A DNA stretch of 64,000 bases from Klebsormidium nitens (taxonomy: Eukaryota; Streptophyta; Klebsormidiophyceae; Klebsormidiales; Klebsormidiaceae), in contig DF237238.1 in NCBI GenBank assembly GCA_000708835.1, positions 1 to 64,000 on the forward strand, given 5' to 3'. Under the pieces are notes generated by a model, which ran no database searches, was not told the DNA's origin, and saw nothing but the letters and a program-made list of their open reading frames with translations. The position numbers and the translations under genes are program-made. Below are positions 1 to 10,392 of the stretch, piece by piece (the first letter of the stretch is position 1; each line of letters starts with the position of its first letter).

Positions 1-239
1 CAGGCATTAAAACCTTCCGCAATCAACGAGCGCACGAGGGCTCTGCATATGTGGGGCAGATTGAACGGCTCCGCTAGAGATCGAATACCGCCTAGAGCAA
101 CAGCATCCAACGTCGTCTCGAGAGATCCGCACTCTTGATAAGACCTTACAATTGCAGATCGAGCACTTTCGAGGATCTGTTTGTCCATGTCATGAATTGC
201 AACGCGTGCATGAGGACGGTAGCCAAGGATCGCATCCAT
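1..239 (-). CDS. Partial open frame running off the left edge, unknown
   Basis: A minus-strand frame opens with an ATG at 239 and stays open to the edge of the window, giving at least 79 codons, so the end is missing. An in-frame TGA lies just upstream of the ATG. The predicted peptide is mostly helical in composition and I recognise no motif. It lies on the same strand and just downstream of the HIRAN-like gene, so it could be the next gene of the same block or a separately spliced exon. No convincing in-phase splice joins it to the HIRAN frame. Reality as a gene is uncertain. Confidence 0.3.
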   Translation of the reverse strand, partial: MDAILGYRPHARVAIHDMDKQILESARSAIVRSYQECGSLETTLDAVALGGIRSLAEPFNLPHICRALVRSLIAEGFNA

Positions 240-317
240 ACAATCTGTTCAACTATCCTCCATGGAGAAAAAGGATGACCGCCGTTGCTACCTCGATGAT
301 GCCGAACAGCCCTCAAG

Positions 318-722
318 CTATGATCGATCTCTTATTACAATCTCGCAGAGCGTGTCGTCCAAAGCAGGGTTGTAGCTTATACTAGAGCTCGAATCGTTCT
401 CAATCTCCACTTCAAACCCACACGGTCCATAGCGGCCCCCATTAACGCGGTGCACTCGTACTCGCATCTCCAACCCTCTTCGAATCGGGTCGAACACTCT
501 ATGGCACTTCAATTCGCGCCCAATAAAGCCCAAAGGTGACCCCGGAGAGCTGCAATCCGTAGGGTCAAAGATGCCAATGCCATATGCGCTAGATCCATCC
601 ATCAAATACTTGCGAAGTATGAGCTCCTGACCGGGTTGAAGCATGCGTATACGGTTCCGGCGGCCTTCGAAAGTGACCCCAACGGCTCGGCATAGTATGC
701 GTCCATCAGCAAGTTCCTCCAT
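318..722 (-). CDS. HIRAN-like small protein
   Basis: Single-exon frame of 134 aa starting at an ATG at 722. Residues about 12 to 105 follow the HIRAN pattern: a leading VGVTFEGR strand, then a PGQELILR strand, a central variable loop, LGFIGREL, and a closing Gly-rich turn followed by GFEVEIE. HIRAN domains (as in HLTF) bind 3' DNA ends and usually sit in front of helicase or nuclease modules. Here the domain stands alone. The normal Asn/Asp-rich loop of the family is not well kept. It follows the primase-helicase gene on the same strand with about 300 bp between, which suggests but does not prove a shared role. The fold call rests on eye comparison only. Confidence 0.5.
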   Translation of the reverse strand: MEELADGRILCRAVGVTFEGRRNRIRMLQPGQELILRKYLMDGSSAYGIGIFDPTDCSSPGSPLGFIGRELKCHRVFDPIRRGLEMRVRVHRVNGGRYGPCGFEVEIENDSSSSISYNPALDDTLCEIVIRDRS

Positions 723-1029
723 TGCAGGATTTGAGAGATTGGTATCATCGCTCGCGGAGACATACTCCTAAGTACAGCACGTGCAACTCATTCGCTTGGA
801 GACATTTTATTCGAGGCAGTCGCACCATGATGCAAACAACAAGGGTTTGTAATGATGCACACGTGTTCGTTGGACATACTAATCTTGGCATATTTGCAAA
901 GTTGTCTCAATTCGATCAATGCAAGCCAACTAACAAACGCTACGTTCCAAGCTCCTTGTAATTAACCTTGTCCATCTGCCATACTTCACGGTCATTGATA
1001 CTTTACAACCGCGTTCGAGGCTGCGCCCA

Positions 1030-4000
1030 TCAACGAAGCACGATCATACACTCCTCCAAATCCTCTTCGCTTGTCGACGAACGCAGTTCCTCTAGCAAAG
1101 GGTGACCAGAAGGCCTACGCAACAGATGATCCAGATCGCTGGCATCAACCTCATTGAGAAACCCTCTAACTGCAGGCTCCAGCTCCCGACGATGCTGCCA
1201 TACACGAGGGACTTCACGAAACTGCAGCTTGACAAGCTTTGCCATCCTGAGAACATGCTTCCGCTCTAGCTTGTACCTGTAGTCGCTGTTTCCAGACGCT
1301 GACTCGTTTTGCTTTCCCTTCCCTCGTCGCGGACGGCTCACCTCGATCGCTTTCCCGAGCTTGAGGCCCATGTGTTCGAGCACTCTATTCATCACCCCCT
1401 TCAATTGGCCGGGATCGAGTCCGGCTTTTCCCTCTTTGGGTGCCGGCAACTGGATTTGGAACATCTCGGAGACCGCACGCTCCGACATTGCAGATTTTGC
1501 ACCGACCCGCTTAGGACGGCCTCTGAACAGCTCCGAATTCAGGAGCCTGTCTTTGAGTCCGCCTGCGAGCAGCGAGCGCGTTTCACCGCCCACGTCGAAA
1601 GGGTGCGCCAGGCCCAGGTCCTTGAGCAATCCCCGCGCAGTCTCCGCCATTTTGGGAACGTGGCTCTGGCGAGCCACCGCCCCCTCGTCGAGGAACCGCC
1701 CCGGGAGTAGCACCTTTAGCAGAAGGTCGAGCTTCTTTGAGAACGGCGGCTTGTACTCGGCCTTTGTTTCTTTGAAGAAGTGCTCGTCAAGGTCCTTCAG
1801 GCCATAGTACTGGCAGGCCTCGTACCTCATCACCTCGACACTCTGCGCCCCCCTGTCCCGCTTCGTGTCCCGCAACTTCCTTAATTCCTCGTACTCTTCC
1901 TCATCAATCACCCTCGCCCCAATAATCTTTAACGCCTCTGCGTCCAGCCCTTTCCGCCTCTTACTCTTTTTCGATAGCTCCTCGGTTTGCTCAACCTCCA
2001 CCACGTGGCCTGCTCGCGCGACTTGCACCTGGAACTCGTGAAGCAGGCGCACGTCCGAGTTCCGCCGTTCCGCCTCCGTATGCGCAAACGTCCGGAAGAG
2101 GGGGCCGTCCTCGATCAGCCGGACAACTTTGCCCGGGTCCTCGGTTCTCGACGGGACTCGCCTCCATGCAGCCGTCACTTCGCTGTTGCAAGCTTGCAGA
2201 TACTGCAGCGTCTCCGCCGTGGTCACGCGCCGTGGAGGGCCGAAGAGTCCCTGCAGAAAGGACCCTCGGATTGAGCGAATCTTCATCGAAACTCTGCCAC
2301 AATCAGATGTTTGTCATCTCCATCGGGTTTGGAGGTTGCCCAAAAGCTTCTAAAATCCAGGGCTCTCACAAAACTGCCCCCCAAACTGGCCCTCAACGAA
2401 GCTGGCATCTGAACCAGCCTACTTAAGTGGGCCCCACGAAAGTAGCCCACCAAAGCGAGCGCTAGAGGAATCGGCCCCAAAAGCAGCCCTACAAAATCGG
2501 CCAGGGGCCGAAAATGGGCCTCACAAAACTGTCGCGCTATGTACGAAGACTTGCTCACTGTTTGCTTTGCAAAAGCTATGCAAAGCGGCACAGTCGGACA
2601 GAGTCTAAGGCAGGCACGATGATTTTCACTTCCCACCTTGAGTCGCTCAGAATGCTGACCAGAGGAGCCCCCCACGCCGGACTGGGAACCGGACGCCCCG
2701 TTGAGAGGGGAATCGACGGCCACTTGCTGGTCCAGACGGCCGCCATCATCATCCTGCGCGTCAAAAAAAGAGATCAGTGATGTCTAATTCCCAGCAATGG
2801 AGCACGTGTCTCGGGCAGCATTCTCAACACTTTTGCAGACAAATACTTTTGGAGGGCCGTCAAGCAGCATCCGGAGCACAGGTTTGGAGGATTGGACCTG
2901 AAATGTCGTGCTTTGCAAGGCTCGACTCGAGCAAGACAAGAAGCGTTGCGCATAGTGAGAAAGACAAATGAGATGGAACCAATACCTGCAAAGTAGACTC
3001 GTCGGCCGCGTCTGATGCATGCGGTGCCATAGCCGTCGTTCCCTGCAAGTCAAAACCGAGTTGAATCTCTAATCGCGCATAAAATTCGGAGACGCGAACT
3101 TCAGCTTAAAACAAGGCAAGTGGCTTTGCAGATTGAGCACATTCCAAAGGTACGTGCTCAGCATCAAGCGAGTAACTTGAAAGAGCAAAGGGCAAGTGGC
3201 TACTCTAGCTCAAGAACAATCTGCTCATTGCCAATTGCTCAACTTGAAGCGAGTAACCTGGACGAGCTAGGCACCACATACAATCTCCTCACCTCCTGTC
3301 GCCGGGAGCAGAGTCGCGCGGCCGGTACCTCTTGCGCACAGTCCAGCATCACGGAGATGGACGACTGGACGAAGCAGTGGACCAGCGCGCTCTCCGTTTT
3401 CCGCACCCGCAACGTCGCCTGCCAGGCCGCCCGAGCCGTCGTGCTCTTCTTGCACATGTAGAGGAACTTGGTGTGGAACCAGGAAACGTCGAAATTTACC
3501 CCTGCCTCGACAGTGGGGCTGTACATGAGCAAGCGAACCTTCCAATTTTCTGCAACGTTCCTCAGAAGAGCCGTCGTTTCGCCCCCGCTCAGGGCCTTAT
3601 GGATGAGGATGTCTGTGTCTGCAAGCCCGAGCGAGTGCCGCGACATGACTTGGTCCCGGATGCGGTCCAGGACCTTCGCGGACATGCTGACGACGACCAC
3701 GTTCTTGCCAGCTGCGAGATCAGCAACTATTCGGTCCAGCCACTTCTTCTCGTCCAGACCGATGCGGAACGTCAGAGGCACCTACGCATGAAGCGATGCA
3801 CAGACACTCAGCGCTGGGAGCTGCGAAAGAACATTGTGTGTCAAGAAAGTTCGTTTTTGAATCGAGGAACACACACGTTGTGCTATCAAAGACTACTTCC
3901 AAAGCAGAGGTAACAGTATGGCCGGGCCCTGTTAGCATGCAATGAATGCCTAAAGGTGGCCGACGCAGCACGTACCAAAACAAATCTGCCCTCCCGAGGG

Positions 4001-7000
4001 GGCTTAAAAAGGAAAGACCGTGGCGAAAGGCCCAAGATGCCAATCCTTAGAATCTATTTCTTCTCCCTTCGATCAAACAAGATGCAGCAGAGCAAACATG
4101 CTACGTCGAGCACTTCTAAACAGCCACAGTCTGAACGGCCGAAGCTTTGAACAACGACTGGTCTTCTCAAACACGCGTTTCTGCATAAGCTATTATGCTG
4201 ATCAGATGCAATCAACCGGTGCCTACCGCAGCCCTTCTTGTGTTGATGACGAGCTTCCCAGGCACTTTCGCAAGCCGGAAGAAGTCGTGCTCCCGCTGCC
4301 CGTACCCGTCGTCCATGGCCAACACGCGCTTTGCCCGCTGGACAATCTCCAGGAACAGCTCACTGGTCTCCATACCGTTCCTCAAGGTTGCCGCGGAGAG
4401 GTGCGCGAGGATGCTCGCCACCTCGTCTAGGATGACGAGGTCAAACGGGGCAACCTCACCGATGCCGCCCGGCCGCAGGTTCAGGAGGCTGTCCACCTGA
4501 ACCACAATTTCAGGGAAGTCCTTGCGGGACTGGAGGGCTGTCAGGAGGTTGTGCTTGTCGTTGGGATCCTGGAACCACTGGTTCTCATAATCCGCCTTCA
4601 GGTCGAGGTAGTTTGCGGTGCGGGGAAAGCGGCGTTTGAGGTCCTCGGCCTGCGCCACCCGGTATGTGATCATGATCGTCGTGATGGGGTGGTCGCTTGC
4701 TCGCCAAAGCTCATCCCCAACCGCCCCGCAGAAGACCGTCTTCCCGGTGTTTACGCCCGACCGGATGCCGAGCAGGGGGAACTTGCCCTCGATCCACCTG
4801 CAAGTGTCGACAAGAGCATTGTCAACACGCCGTAGCACGAGGAGAGTTCAGAAAGCCGAGACTTAAAAGTACTGTGGGTTATGCATTGACCTGAATCCCG
4901 TATGTGCCGGTTTCACCTGCAAGCAGCTTGAGAGGGTAAGTCAGCGATTGAACAAAGTCTTGTACGACCGGAATGTTTGGAAACTCGTAGCCATGTGCTG
5001 CTCTCAAAACGGACAGCGACAACCAGGCAAACGATGGTCTGCATCAGAAGGAGGACATCGCGCTTCATTATGCATGAGCCAAGCCGAAATATTCAACCCC
5101 TTGATGGCCAGAAGTTTGACACGTGACAGAAAGACAGTTGTCAACTTGTGCATGACATGCGGCAGGGGGGAAAACATTGATATAGGTGGGCGCCAAGAAG
5201 CGACCATGCTACTTAGCACCTGTAGATGCCGCAAGCGACCTGAAAGTCACACACTGGCAGAAGAAAAGCTCGTCGTAGTAGGTGCGCATCCAGAAGCGCC
5301 GAATCTAAGATAAGCACCCAATCCAGCCAGCACTCGCAAAACTTCTCCGGCGGTCATCTGAATGTCAACACGTGGCAGAAGATTGGAGTGACGAGTTGTC
5401 AAGAGCGGCAAAATAGGCGACCGTTTGTGGAAAAGTAGTGGTACGCGTTCAGTAGCGCACGCTTTGTCAATGGTTGCGAAAAACTGAACGGCCCTAAGCT
5501 GGTCACGAAGTGGGTTTTGGCGAAATAGAGGCTTGTCGGAGAGTTACTCGAAACTGTGAAAGCTTTTGGCATTACAATGGGCACGTATGCACTCTTTCCG
5601 CAGCAATACTTACTCGTTGGCGACCGTGTTGAGCTTCATCAGATCGTCCGGCTTCCTCAGCCCCGCCGCAACTTCGGCCACGAGCTCAGGGGTCGACGCG
5701 CCAGGGACCCGCTTGAGGTGCTCCATGTCTACCTTGACCGCGCCTGTCTCATACGAGATGTTATCCTCGAACAGGTCCCCCAGGCAGTACGCCCTGCTGA
5801 CACAGGGGACGTCCGAGTCCCCACCCTCGGTATTTCGGCTGAAACACAGAGCATAGATCTTGCCGTTTGGATTGAGATGGCAGATCAATCTCTGACGGTC
5901 ATGGATCCGACCCGTGTAGCACGGCTCTGTGCGATCGCTGTAGTTGTAGTAGCGATCAGGTCCATCCTCGTAGGCGCTGGGGTGCAAGCGTTCTCAGAGC
6001 AGCGCCAGCATGCGCGCCTTCACAAACTCGTCATTCGTCAAGCTGCGCTCAGTGCCCCTTTCAGACATCACTCGAGGGTTTCTATACCTTTCGTGGAGTC
6101 TTTCGGGCACTTCGAACGGCAGCTTGACCTCCTCACGGGCCTGTAGCACAGCACAAGGGCAGCTTGTTAGAAGCACATTCGTGCCAAGTCATCCACATCG
6201 CCTTGTCAAAATGAGAGGAGGAAGCCAGGAAGGAGGCCAAGGTGGTTCGTGTTTGGCGACCACCTGAACTACAAAAACTTGCGCTGCCTTTCAACCAAGG
6301 ATTGTGTGAGAGCAACAGATTGCAACAAAAGCCGAGCGCCTTCAAATGCAGTTATCCCATCAAGCTTCAACGCTGAAGAGGCGATTAGAATCGAGGAGTG
6401 CGCCACAAGCAGGATCCGTCCTTCACGCAAAGATGAAGGCCACATATAAAGCAATCACTGCTCAGGCTCGCAGCAAAACCAGCAGGATGTACCAAGAAAC
6501 GATGGATTACTTTCTAAAGAATCTAACGGGCCTTTCCTGGTACATCTTGCGGGCATGGCCGGGCAGCACATCAAGCGCCAAATGCGTTTCGTACCAGGAA
6601 GGATTAGTAACACTTCAAAGATTGAAGCCGTTTTTTGGTGCAGCCTTCATATGACCGACCAGGCAGGTGTGGGGGCTGGATGAGCTGCTCACCTCGAGGG
6701 GCTCCAGCCAGGTCACCAGAGCATCCTTCCACGAATGGGCCGGATTGATGCACGTCAGGACGCTTTCCGGCTTCTCAATCTTGGCGCTTCCCGGAGTCCG
6801 CCACTGGCGGTCCTTCGAGTACACGTTCAGGTCGATGGCGTCGGCGAGCGCAGGATGCCACCGCTGCAGCCTCTTCTTGAGGCGCCTCGCAAAGTGGAGA
6901 GCCCCCTCGGTGTTAGAGGCGAAGACGAGCTGGCGGGGGGAGAGCTGGTTGATGGTGAGGTGGAGGCTAAACTTGGTCCGGCGGGGGCTCTCAATCCAGA

Positions 7001-8999
7001 CGAAGCTGCTCGGCTGCAGCTCACAGTCGTATTGCTCCTTGAACACGATACTGGCCCACTTCTCCATGAGCCCAATCACCTCCTCCCGACCGTACTTCTC
7101 CCTAGCCTCCACAACCTCTCCATCCGCCCCAATCACCGGCTGGCGCCTGAAGGGGAGCCCCTCCTTCCAGTCGAGGTCAAGGTAGGGCTTGCAGGGCTTC
7201 CGTTCTGGATAATTTCGGTCACCGACCCGTGCCCCTCCAGATGCCGCCGCGCTGACTCCCAATCCGGGAATGAAGCTGCGCCACGGGACCCTCACCCCGT
7301 CTGAGACCATGCCGGACCACTTGTGCAGGACCACCTGCGCCTCGTGGTTTAAGAGAGCCGCCTCCTGCTGCATGTAGTGCTTTGGGCCCGGGAGGCGGCC
7401 CCTAGGGTTGGTCCCTCTCTGATGGAAGCAATTGGTGCCGTGCTCCCGCACACGCAGCACCCGGAACCCGTCCTTCTTGAAGACCTCGTTGCCGGTCAGC
7501 GGGTCAGAATGCACCGCAGGCTCGGGCACCGCCACAAGGTCCTCGCGCGCCATTGGATGTCTGCATGAGCGATGTAGGAGCAGTCAGACGTCGCAGCGCA
7601 AGAAAGAATAGCAGACTTTGCGACTTTTTGCTGATGCACGCCCAGAATATTGCAAAAAAGGCCTCTTCCGTCTTTGACGAGTAACACGTCACTTCTGAAT
7701 CACAGGTCGCTCTTATGGAATTAAAACCGGGTTGCTGAATAATTTGTGATGCCCCAGACCAGCCCCACTAACCATGCACCATTTCTGCGACACTTGGTGG
7801 GGCGGCCAACCTCAGACCCAAGAATGGACCACAAAATGAACACTAGCAAATAACGAATGACAAGGCTGAATCCTGACTTCATTCAAGTGGCAGAACATTG
7901 GCTGATGTACACGTTTTCAGCAATCTACGAGACGCAATTGTGTGGGAGCACTGATTGCTGTCGATCTGATTCAAAAGTCCTTAAATGTTACTTGATGTAC
8001 ACTTTGCACCCGTCCAATTGACGCAGATCTTTGCCAGCGAATCGCCCATTAAGCACAACGAGCAGCCCATAAAGCAGGGTAAGACGTTTTCAATGGTGGC
8101 TGTACTAGGATGCGCTGAGGAAGAAAGGGGCACTTCCTGGTACATTCTGGGGAGGGTATGGCCGGCCCACAAAGCAGGGTGAGACTTGGTTGAGATACTT
8201 GTACCAGGATTCAAAGTAATGCTCTTTAGAGAAGAACAGGGCTTTTCCTGGTATTTTCTGAGAGGTATGGCTGGCCCACAAAGCAAGGTCAGGCTTTCAA
8301 TCGGTAGGCTTTCAATCGGTAGCTGTACCAGGGTTCGCTGTAGTAGCGAGTGCAGCTGCAGGCCCAACCTAAAGTGCACAACGATTTAGCAAAGGACAGC
8401 TACTTACATAGTGGCCGGCGGCGCTTCATCGTGGGCCTTCCTCCTCTGAATCTCTCTCCGCATGGGCGCCAGCGCATCGTCCAGGGTCTCATCCTCGAGC
8501 CGAGCTGCCGCTTCCTCCATCTCCATCTGCCGGTACAGATCCCGCCTTTCAGCGTCCGGCACCGCCGAGTCGTCGATGCCCCGGTCGTCCTCGGATGTGG
8601 GCTCCTCGTCAGACTCGGTCTCGTCGGATGTCTCTTCAATGTCGAAGGAGGCGGCCTCTTGATCGGACGTCGCAGCTACCTCCTGTAGGACCATAAGGAA
8701 CTAATTTGTGAAATCTCGCCGTGCTTGGTGCTCATTGGCCGTCAGAAGAAGCTGGCAGTGGAGATCTTCTTGCAAAGAACGGTGAGCGCAGCATGGTGCT
8801 TAGCAATGAAGACAGAACCTATGCCTCTTTGCGCAGACCAGCCTCGGCATGCCTCTCCTGATACCTTTCAGCAATCGCACACAGGAAACGCACACAGGCT
8901 GCTTACAGCTTCGTCCGGGCTTCTGAACCGGATCCTGATACCGCTTGGCGCCGGGAAGCTCTCCCTGCTTGAGGCGGCCCTCTTCCTGCCTGCGACCTC
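1030..8999 (-). CDS. Primase (AEP) / zinc ribbon / UL9-like origin-binding helicase fusion, with one in-frame stop
   Basis: Nine exons join in phase with GT-AG borders: 8999-8907, 8682-8408, 7560-6693, 6140-5614, 4797-4227, 3781-3293, 3042-2986, 2753-2637 and 2250-1030, giving at least 1,405 codons. The true first exon is not identified. The order is: an acidic N-terminal region; an AEP catalytic domain (exon 7560-6693) with YLDLDW as the metal-binding DxD, KFSLHL as SxH, and a third motif DLNVYS..R.WRTPGSAK; a primase zinc ribbon (5614-5980, C..GR.HD then C.H and CF); an SF2 helicase with Walker A GVNTGKT, Walker B-like ILDEVAS, and a second lobe with YSPTVEAGVNFD and RVRK; then a 406-aa C-terminal region. 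The pairing matches the herpes/NCLDV-type origin-binding protein plus primase, not host PRIM1 or PrimPol. A TGA at 5996-5994 interrupts the frame between primase and zinc ribbon. It could be a real inactivation or a sequence error. Confidence 0.75.
6489..6543 (-). repeat. Intronic copy of the 55-bp palindromic repeat
   Basis: A near-complete copy of the repeat family described at 11.5-15.2 kb, lying in the primase gene intron between 6693 and 6140. It starts GTACCAAGAAACG and ends CCTTTCCTGGTAC, with an AT-rich centre (TACTTTCTAAAGAATCTA). The orientation is opposite to most copies in the large array. The conserved flank (..TGCGGGCATGGCCGGG) follows directly. A half copy (GTACCAGGAAGG) lies near 6585-6600. 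Confidence 0.8.
8103..8335 (-). repeat. Two diverged intronic copies of the palindromic repeat
   Basis: Two diverged units follow each other in the primase gene intron between 8408 and 7560. Each has a GTACYAGGAT left arm, an interior of 30 to 45 bp, a TTCCTGGTA right arm and the flank GGTATGGCYGGCCCACAAAG. A third left arm (GTACCAGGG) closes the block. They share the orientation of the copy at 6489. A direct 16-bp duplication (AGGCTTTCAATCGGT) sits at about 8291-8320. Confidence 0.65.
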
Positions 9000-9088
9000 C
9001 TGCATTTGAGCATTGGGACACGTTGCATTCAGAGCAGGCATGACACGAATTTAGGGGAACGCCTCCGCGCTCAAAAGGCATAACAACC

Positions 9089-9576
9089 ATGTGCTTTGAC
9101 ACCAATTTCACGGGCCGCTTTGCTCTTTCTCGCCCCCTGACCGTCAAAGAGAGCGCAATTTTGAAGGCCGTACACGACTACCGCCCTCAGGATAACCTGG
9201 AACTACCCTCTGCGGCTTCGAAGCAAGAGCGCCCGGTCAAAATCGTGCGGGTGGGATCCAAGCACAAATTCGGCAGAGAACATTCGACTTCTTTGGTATA
9301 TTCCCCTCCTTCGACTGCCAATGGACCGTCTCCAAGGACAAGCGCGCTCTTGTTTTGGACGAGAGAGGTGACTTCAGGGACTATGTGAGCTGGTTAGAGT
9401 ACCTCATCTCCCATCTCTTTGCGGCATGGGGAGTACAGCTGAACGGAACCGTCACATTGGAGGGGAATCTGTTAGGCGACACAGGATCGATTACGATCGA
9501 TGGCGACCGGATTGTCGTCGATCTGAAGGAACCGACCAAGGTACTTTGCATAGAGAGATTGTTCGACTCACCATAG
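9089..9576 (+). pseudogene. Frameshifted copy of a small phage/bacterial-type protein
   Basis: This is the first of two tandem paralogues. The frame from the ATG at 9089 encodes FTGRFALSRPLT and an ELP..A.....RPVKI segment matching the intact copy. It leaves frame at about 9280-9300. The conserved core (DCQWTVS, DYVSWLEYLISH, GVQLNGTV, GSITIDGDRI) continues in another frame to 9576. The sequence around the shift is also shortened relative to the intact copy. No splice signals explain the shift, so I call it a decayed copy. It is divergent from the primase-helicase gene, whose first visible exon ends about 90 bp away. Confidence 0.6.
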
Positions 9577-9772
9577 CAGGCGGCTCTGCAGCAGTGGAGA
9601 GAGGCTGGCTGGTAGGATGCGGGGGGCTCGAGGAGGGGGCCCGAGTCCTGCAGGACAGCAAGAGCGTGGGGCGTTTAGGGACAAGGGGCGCAGAGACGAG
9701 ACAACCTCGACCGCTAGAAAAATATTACACAGACTTAGGGCAACGCTTTGGCACTCAAAAGGGCATCAAATT

Positions 9773-10237
9773 ATGGGCTACGACACAAAGTTCACCGGCC
9801 GCTTTGCCTTTTCCCGCCCCTTGACTGCCGAAGAGAGCGCGATCTTGGCAGCAGTGCACGAACACTGTCACGAGGACGACCTGGAGCTACCTTACGCGGC
9901 TGACGGGAATCGCCCAGTCAAGATCGAGCGAGAGGTGATCAAGCCCTTGTATGTGGGCGAGGGCCTCGACTACTTCACGGAAAAGTTCCCCTCTTTCTAC
10001 TGCCAATGGACGCTGTCACCCAACAAGCGCGCTCTTGTCTGGGACAAAGGGGAAAAGTTCTACAATTATGTGAGCTGGCTCGAATACCTCATCTCTCACT
10101 TCTTCGCCGTATGGGGAGTGCAGCTGAGCGGGACCGTCAATTGGAAGGGGGCCAATGGGGGCGACAGAGGTTCGATCACGGTCGAGGGTGATAGGATTAT
10201 CGTCAAGATGCCTCTAGCCCGGAAGGACTCACCGTAG
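9773..10237 (+). CDS. Small phage/bacterial-type protein, intact copy, function unknown
   Basis: Single-exon frame of 154 aa. It starts MGYDTKFTGRFAFSRPLT and has a conserved core: CQW, then LVWDKGEKFYNYVSWLEYL, then SHFFA.WGVQL.GTV.W, then a D.GSITV.GDRI ending. From memory this core (EKFY.YV.WL.YLI..F...WG..L.G.V.W.G) is common in uncharacterised bacterial and phage proteins and unusual for plants. I know of no function. There is no signal peptide, membrane segment or obvious catalytic motif. The lack of introns contrasts with every recognisable host gene in the window and fits a transferred or mobile-element origin. The flanks match those of the frameshifted copy just upstream. Confidence 0.65.
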   Translation: MGYDTKFTGRFAFSRPLTAEESAILAAVHEHCHEDDLELPYAADGNRPVKIEREVIKPLYVGEGLDYFTEKFPSFYCQWTLSPNKRALVWDKGEKFYNYVSWLEYLISHFFAVWGVQLSGTVNWKGANGGDRGSITVEGDRIIVKMPLARKDSP

Positions 10238-10346
10238 ATGCCAGCTCTGTATCAGCGGAACGGGGACCGCTAGCAGGACGTGGGTCGCTGGAGGAAGGGC
10301 CCGTTTCCTGTACAATAGGGGGAAGGCAAGGGGCTTAGGGGCAAAT

Positions 10347-10392
10347 NNNNNNNNNNNNNNNNNNNNNNNNNNNNNNNNNNNNNNNNNNNNNN
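10347..10392. other. Assembly gap (46 N)
   Basis: A run of N at the end of the tandem duplication, consistent with an assembly break in repeated DNA. Confidence 0.99.

Larger units (their letters stand above)
9040..10346 (+). repeat. Tandem duplication carrying the two small-protein copies
   Basis: The two coding copies sit in a larger direct repeat of roughly 0.7 kb. Both are preceded by TTAGGG.AACGC then CACTCAAAAGGGC or a close variant. Both are followed by a G-rich tail (CTGGAGGAAGGGCCCG in copy two, CTCGAGGAGGGGGCCCGAG in copy one) and a second ..TTAGGGRCAA sequence. The second tail runs directly into the N gap at 10347, so a third unit may be hidden there. Confidence 0.6.

Noticed and set aside
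1991-2302. Alternative minus frame starting MWQSFDEDS at the start of the helicase C-terminal exon
   Set aside because: An acceptor at 2251-2252 (CTTTCTGCAG) joins the upstream exon in phase to the 406-codon frame, so the other frame is not needed.
3332-3913. Long plus-strand frame opposite the helicase second lobe
   Set aside because: It is the complement of a GC-rich helicase exon whose minus-strand frame carries recognisable motifs and fits splice sites.
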